From assembly GCA_003669255.1 (NCBI GenBank), contig QWPO01000050.1:1-8850 (forward strand): a DNA stretch of 8,850 nt, in the 5' to 3' direction. Positions 5,949 to 8,850 of this stretch are shown here, in pieces (position 1 is the first letter of the stretch; each line of letters starts with the position of its first letter). The position numbers and the translations under genes are program-made. The notes beneath the pieces were generated by a model that did not search any database, was not told where the DNA came from, and was given only the letters and a program-made list of their open reading frames with translations. This DNA is from Planctomycetota bacterium. GTDB lineage: Bacteria > Planctomycetota > Planctomycetia > Pirellulales > UBA1268.

Positions 5949-7032
5949 GCCTCGCAAGCGCCGCCATCAGTTCGCGGGCGGCCCGCGGCGGGTCGGCAGC
6001 CCGCGTCACGGCCGAGGCGACCGCCACCCGCTTCACACCTAGCGACACGAGCGATTCAAGCCGCTCAGCGGTGATGCCCCCAATTGCGAAGGTGGGCAGT
6101 GACACCTCACCACAGACGGTTCGGAGGAACTCCGGGGGCGCGTGCTCGGCGAACGATTTCGTGGGCGACGTGAAGCAGGGCCCGATGCCGAGGTAGTCGG
6201 CGCCGTCGACGACGGCCGAGTGGGCTTCCGCGACGGTGTGCGCCGTGCGACCTACGAGCCGCTCCGGCCCGACGACTCGGCGGGTGAGCGGCACGGGCAG
6301 ATCGTCGGCGCCCACATGAGCCCCGTCAGCCGTCAGGGCCGCCGCCACGTCCACGCGGTCGTTGACCACCACGATCGGCCGGCCCGCCTCGCCGCCGCGG
6401 CGGACGATCGCCAGCGCCGTTCGTACCCGTTCAGCGAGGAGCGGCAGGGGGAGCGATTTGTCGCGGACCTGAAACATCCGCACGCCCGCCTCGACGAGCG
6501 ACTCCATGAGCCTCGCAAACGCGGCCGCCTCGTGGCCGCCATCGACGAGCACGCAGAGCGACACTCCCGCGAGCCGGTCGCTCGCCCGTACCGCGGTGGT
6601 CGCCGCTCGTTCCAGCGTGTAGACGCGATAGCGGAGCGATTCAAACTCGGCTGTGGCCTCGGTGGCAACGACGGCGGCGCATTCCTGCAGACTGCGAAGT
6701 GCCTGGGCCGCACGAGCCGCATTGGCGGCGACGAGGTCGGCCAGGCCGCTCCGGGAGAGGGCGGCCTCGGCCTCGAGCCCCGCCCCCACGTCGCCGATCA
6801 CATCGCGGGCCGCCATCCGTCGCCAGAGCCCGTGCCGCGTGAGCACGCCGGCGAGATCGTGCCGCAGGTCCTTGGCCAGCCGGGTGAGGTGCTCGTCGTC
6901 GAGGCCGAACCGGAGAACGTCCTCCAGCACCCGCAGGGCCTCGCCGGCCCGGTTGGCCGAGGCGTCGATCGCCCGCCAGATACCGGTGGTGCTTCCCTGT
7001 CCGCCCAGTCCGCCAGATTCGCCAGCTGCCAT
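5929..7032 (-). CDS. thiE: ThiD2-ThiE fusion: thiamine phosphate synthase with N-terminal ThiD2 domain
   Basis: 367 residues from the ATG at 7032, the last plausible start before the conserved region; a start at 7164 would add 44 low-complexity residues and overlap the divergent gene's start. Residues about 18-150 match the ThiD2 domain (IWRAIDASANRAGEALRVLE, then LAKDLRHDL), reported as an alternative HMP-phosphate kinase. Residues about 157-360 are ThiE, a TIM barrel joining HMP-pyrophosphate and thiazole phosphate into thiamine phosphate. Visible ThiE motifs are FQVRDK (187-192), VVNDRVD (222-228), HVGADDLP (239-246), GIGPCFTSPTK (282-292) and AIGGI (316-320). The usual Gln of HVGQxDLP is Ala here. 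The fusion would make both the second HMP phosphorylation and the coupling step one cytoplasmic polypeptide. I found no TPP riboswitch core upstream. Confidence 0.93.
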   Translation of the reverse strand: MAAGESGGLGGQGSTTGIWRAIDASANRAGEALRVLEDVLRFGLDDEHLTRLAKDLRHDLAGVLTRHGLWRRMAARDVIGDVGAGLEAEAALSRSGLADLVAANAARAAQALRSLQECAAVVATEATAEFESLRYRVYTLERAATTAVRASDRLAGVSLCVLVDGGHEAAAFARLMESLVEAGVRMFQVRDKSLPLPLLAERVRTALAIVRRGGEAGRPIVVVNDRVDVAAALTADGAHVGADDLPVPLTRRVVGPERLVGRTAHTVAEAHSAVVDGADYLGIGPCFTSPTKSFAEHAPPEFLRTVCGEVSLPTFAIGGITAERLESLVSLGVKRVAVASAVTRAADPPRAARELMAALARLTVPAP

Positions 7033-7083
7033 GATTTTGCCCGTTGTACCGCGCCGCCGTCCGCCATGGTGCCTGGAGGCTTT

Positions 7084-7105
7084 GAGTTGGAGCTTGGAGT
7101 TGGAG
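7084..7105. repeat. Three TTGGAG copies in the thiE/TPR-gene divergent gap
   Basis: TTGGAG occurs at 7087-7092, 7094-7099 and 7100-7105; seen another way, the 9-mer GAGTTGGAG repeats at 7084-7092 and 7097-7105. It sits in the 130-nt gap between divergent starts and could be a short slippage product or a protein-binding array. The last copy doubles as the proposed -35 box. Confidence 0.5.
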
Positions 7106-7128
7106 AAAGCATGCCCGGTTCCTACACT
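7100..7128 (+). promoter_or_regulatory. Candidate sigma70-like promoter of the membrane TPR gene
   Basis: TTGGAG (7100-7105) and TACACT (7123-7128) are 17 nt apart, matching the consensus at 3 and 4 of 6 positions. Transcription would start near 7135, some 28 nt before the ATG. This is a pattern match only. Confidence 0.3.
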
Positions 7129-7162
7129 CCCGCCCCCTCGAAACCCGTCCCCGACCGGCCTC

Positions 7163-7765
7163 ATGCACGCCCTCCGCTATCTGACGCTCGTCTGGCCCGG
7201 CCTACCCTGGCTCTGGCTGCGCGGCAGCCTCTCCGGGCTGTTTTTGGCGATGGCGTTTGCGGTGTCGGTCGATATGGCGATCCTCGCCACTTTCGTCTGG
7301 CCGGGCCTGGTGGAACTCCCGTTCACGCTCGGCCTGTGGACAGCCGTGGCCGTGCTCTGGCTGATCTCAACCGTGTCGGCCGCGGCGGCTTTTCCGCCGG
7401 CGATCGCGGCTCCCCGTCGCGACGAGGCTGACGCGCTTTTCGCGCAGGCCCGCGACGCCTATCTCGCCCGCGACTGGGTTCAGACCGAGGCGCGGCTGCA
7501 GGATCTCCTCACGATCGCGCCGACCGACGGCGAGGCGCAGCTCCTCCATGCCTCGCTGCTGCGACGGACTGGCCGAACCGTCGATGCCAAAAAGGCCCTC
7601 GAGAAACTCGCCCGCAGTGACAGCGGGGCCCCGTGGCGGCACGAGATCGCCGCGGAACTCGACCGACTCGCCGATCCTTCCGAAAGGCACGCTGGCGAAG
7701 AGCCGGCCGTCCTGCCGCTCCGCGACGAGTCGGGCGGACAAAATCCACGGTCCGCCGCCGCGTGA
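7163..7765 (+). CDS. Two-helix membrane protein with TPR-like C-terminal region, function unknown
   Basis: 200 residues from the ATG at 7163. The open frame extends far upstream, but that part is antisense to thiE and is not expected to be translated. No Shine-Dalgarno is visible. Residues about 6-19 are hydrophobic; clear membrane helices lie at about 22-45 and 53-75, forming a hairpin. Residues 86-170 are helical and TPR-like: ADALFAQARDAYLARDWVQ, TEARLQDLLTIAPTDGEAQL, then LLRRTGRTVDAKKALEKLA, which fits about two repeats. The last 30 residues look disordered. TPR regions usually bind other proteins, so this may be a small membrane-tethered adaptor; the partner is unknown. It precedes clpC on the same strand with a 199-nt gap, so co-transcription is uncertain. 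Confidence 0.8.
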   Translation: MHALRYLTLVWPGLPWLWLRGSLSGLFLAMAFAVSVDMAILATFVWPGLVELPFTLGLWTAVAVLWLISTVSAAAAFPPAIAAPRRDEADALFAQARDAYLARDWVQTEARLQDLLTIAPTDGEAQLLHASLLRRTGRTVDAKKALEKLARSDSGAPWRHEIAAELDRLADPSERHAGEEPAVLPLRDESGGQNPRSAAA

Positions 7766-7769
7766 GTGG

Positions 7770-7792
7770 AAAAAAGCCGGGGTTTTCCCGGG
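7770..7792 (-). terminator. Terminator-like hairpin plus T6, on the minus strand
   Basis: Read on the minus strand, CCGGG and CCCGG (7791-7777) enclose a 5-nt AAAAC loop and are followed after one C by six T (7775-7770). This is a short intrinsic-terminator shape, but both neighbouring genes run on the plus strand. It would stop antisense transcripts coming from the clpC side. The 5-bp stem is weak, so chance is possible. Confidence 0.3.
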
Positions 7793-7807
7793 CCTGACGC
7801 CACCGGC

Positions 7808-7836
7808 CAGACTTTCCCGCCCGTCAGTCCTAGAAT
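7808..7836 (+). promoter_or_regulatory. Candidate clpC promoter
   Basis: The -10-like TAGAAT (7831-7836) matches 5 of 6 positions; CAGACT (7808-7813), 17 nt upstream, keeps only the GAC core of the -35 box. The leader would be about 120 nt. No CIRCE (TTAGCACTC-N9-GAGTGCTAA) was found. A small inverted repeat (ATGG, CACG, CCAT) and CCCC-TTCA-GGGG lie downstream in the leader. Confidence 0.3.
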
Positions 7837-7964
7837 CCTCCGACGGGTTTGGCGTAAGGTTTGCTCCTTCAGAGAGGTCGGGGCGGCGGCTGCCGGAATG
7901 GCACGCCATCCCGCCTGCCCCCTCCTGTCCCCTTCAGGGGCCGAAAGCACCACAGGATCTGCCC

Positions 7965-8850
7965 ATGTACGAGCGTTTCACGGATCGAGCCCGCAAGGTG
8001 ATGCAGCTGGCCAACCAAGAGGCTCAGCGGTTCAACCACGAATACATCGGCACTGAGCACGTCCTCCTGGGGCTCATCAAGGAGGGCAGTGGCGTCGCTG
8101 CCAACGTCCTCAAAAACCTCGATATCGACCTGCGGAAGATCCGCATGGAGGTCGAGAAACTCGTTCAGAGCGGCCCCGACATGGTCACGATGGGCAAGCT
8201 CCCTCAGACCCCCCGGGCGAAGAAGGTCATCGAGTACTCGATGGAGGAGGCCCGCAACCTCAACCACAACTACGTCGGCACCGAACACATCCTTCTCGGT
8301 CTGCTGCGCGAGCAGGAGGGCGTTGCGGCCCAGGTGCTGATGAACCTCGGCCTCAAGCTCGAAGATGTCCGCGAGGAGGTGCTCAACCTCCTCGGCCACG
8401 GCATGGAAAACGAGGGGGGCGAGCGGGCCGGGATGGGCGGCCGACAGCCGGCCGGCGCCGGCGGCGGTAGCGGCGAGGGCAGCCCCAAGGCTGGCAAGAG
8501 CAAGACGCCCGCCCTCGACAGCTTCGGCCGCGACCTCACGGAACTCGCCCGGCAGGGCAAGCTCGACCCGGTCATCGGCCGCGAAAAGGAGATCGAGCGG
8601 GCGATCCAGATCCTCTGCCGCCGCACCAAGAACAACCCCGTACTCCTCGGCGAGGCGGGTGTTGGCAAGACGGCAATCGTCGAGGGCTTCGCCCAGCGGG
8701 TCATCGACGGCAACGTTCCCGAGTTGCTCGCCGACCGCCGGATCGTCGTGCTCGACCTCGCCATGATGGTCGCGGGCACGAAGTACCGCGGTCAGTTTGA
8801 GGAGCGGATCAAGGCGGTGATGAACGAGGTCCGCCGCGCCAAGAACACGA
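7965..8850 (+). CDS. clpC: ClpC-type AAA+ ATPase chaperone subunit (C-terminus beyond window)
   Basis: The first 295 residues are visible. ClpC is a Hsp100 unfoldase that feeds substrates into the ClpP protease in the cytoplasm. The N-domain has two Clp-N repeats, about 4-65 (FTDRARKVMQLANQEAQRF, IGTEHVLLGLIKEG) and 79-145 (YVGTEHILLGLLREQEG). A Gly/Ser/Lys-rich linker covers about 146-183. The first AAA+ domain begins with LDSFGRDLTELARQGKLDPV (184-203), has Walker A GEAGVGKT (229-236) and the pore-loop region AGTKYRGQFEER (270-281). Walker B and the whole second ATPase domain lie outside. The ATG at 7965 has AGGA 7 nt upstream and gives the standard MYERFTDRA start. The N-domain layout favours ClpC over ClpB or ClpA. 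Confidence 0.97.
   Translation, partial: MYERFTDRARKVMQLANQEAQRFNHEYIGTEHVLLGLIKEGSGVAANVLKNLDIDLRKIRMEVEKLVQSGPDMVTMGKLPQTPRAKKVIEYSMEEARNLNHNYVGTEHILLGLLREQEGVAAQVLMNLGLKLEDVREEVLNLLGHGMENEGGERAGMGGRQPAGAGGGSGEGSPKAGKSKTPALDSFGRDLTELARQGKLDPVIGREKEIERAIQILCRRTKNNPVLLGEAGVGKTAIVEGFAQRVIDGNVPELLADRRIVVLDLAMMVAGTKYRGQFEERIKAVMNEVRRAKNT

Noticed and set aside
7033..7162. A TPP riboswitch upstream of the thiamine gene
   Set aside because: I looked on the minus strand for the CTGAGA core and the matching P4/P5 region and found neither.
6142..7431. Long plus-strand open frames covering thiE and running into the membrane-protein gene
   Set aside because: They are antisense to clear ThiD2 and ThiE motifs. 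Only the part from 7163 in the frame that begins upstream at 6653 looks like a real protein.
7766..7964. A CIRCE/HrcA operator, or a small gene, before clpC
   Set aside because: No TTAGCACTC or its complement with a 9-nt spacer is present. The open frame from 7766 overlaps clpC out of frame and has no ribosome site.

Overview
The window is GC-rich, densely coded DNA that looks like a planctomycete chromosome (Pirellulales-like is a guess). Three things point there: a PknB-type Ser/Thr kinase with a membrane helix and an extracytoplasmic tail, a ThiD2-ThiE fusion, and several small secreted or membrane proteins of unknown function set among housekeeping genes in short, frequently switching transcription units. 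There is no phage, IS element, CRISPR array or RNA gene that I can see. No gene-free gap exceeds about 200 bases.

Layout. Positions 1-1308 (-) hold the N-terminal 436 residues of a transmembrane Ser/Thr kinase, cut by the window edge. Divergent from it is a secreted lactonase-family beta-propeller (1489-2658, +). Next is a two-gene operon (2857-4640, +): an exported NTF2-like/DUF1579-like protein, then, with an ATGA start-stop overlap, an exported coiled-coil protein. The operon meets a CYTH-domain gene (4735-5319, -) head-on. Between them lies a compact inverted pair of 25-nt REP-like palindromes, each with a GTAG head. The CYTH gene is divergent from a TlpA/ResA-like thioredoxin lipoprotein (5394-5948, +), whose end overlaps the end of a ThiD2-ThiE thiamine-synthesis fusion (5929-7032, -). 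Divergent from that is a two-helix membrane protein with a TPR-like tail (7163-7765, +), then the 5' part of clpC (7965-8850, +).

Functionally the window mixes signalling (kinase), sugar-lactone or related chemistry (propeller), envelope redox (TlpA), cofactor synthesis (ThiD2-ThiE), triphosphate or cyclic-nucleotide chemistry (CYTH) and proteostasis (ClpC). These do not form one pathway. The least explained items are the exported two-gene operon and the GTAG-headed REP pair. The latter matches the form of the elements mobilised by RAYT (TnpA-REP) transposases in proteobacteria, and one of its heads contains the stop codon of the CYTH gene.
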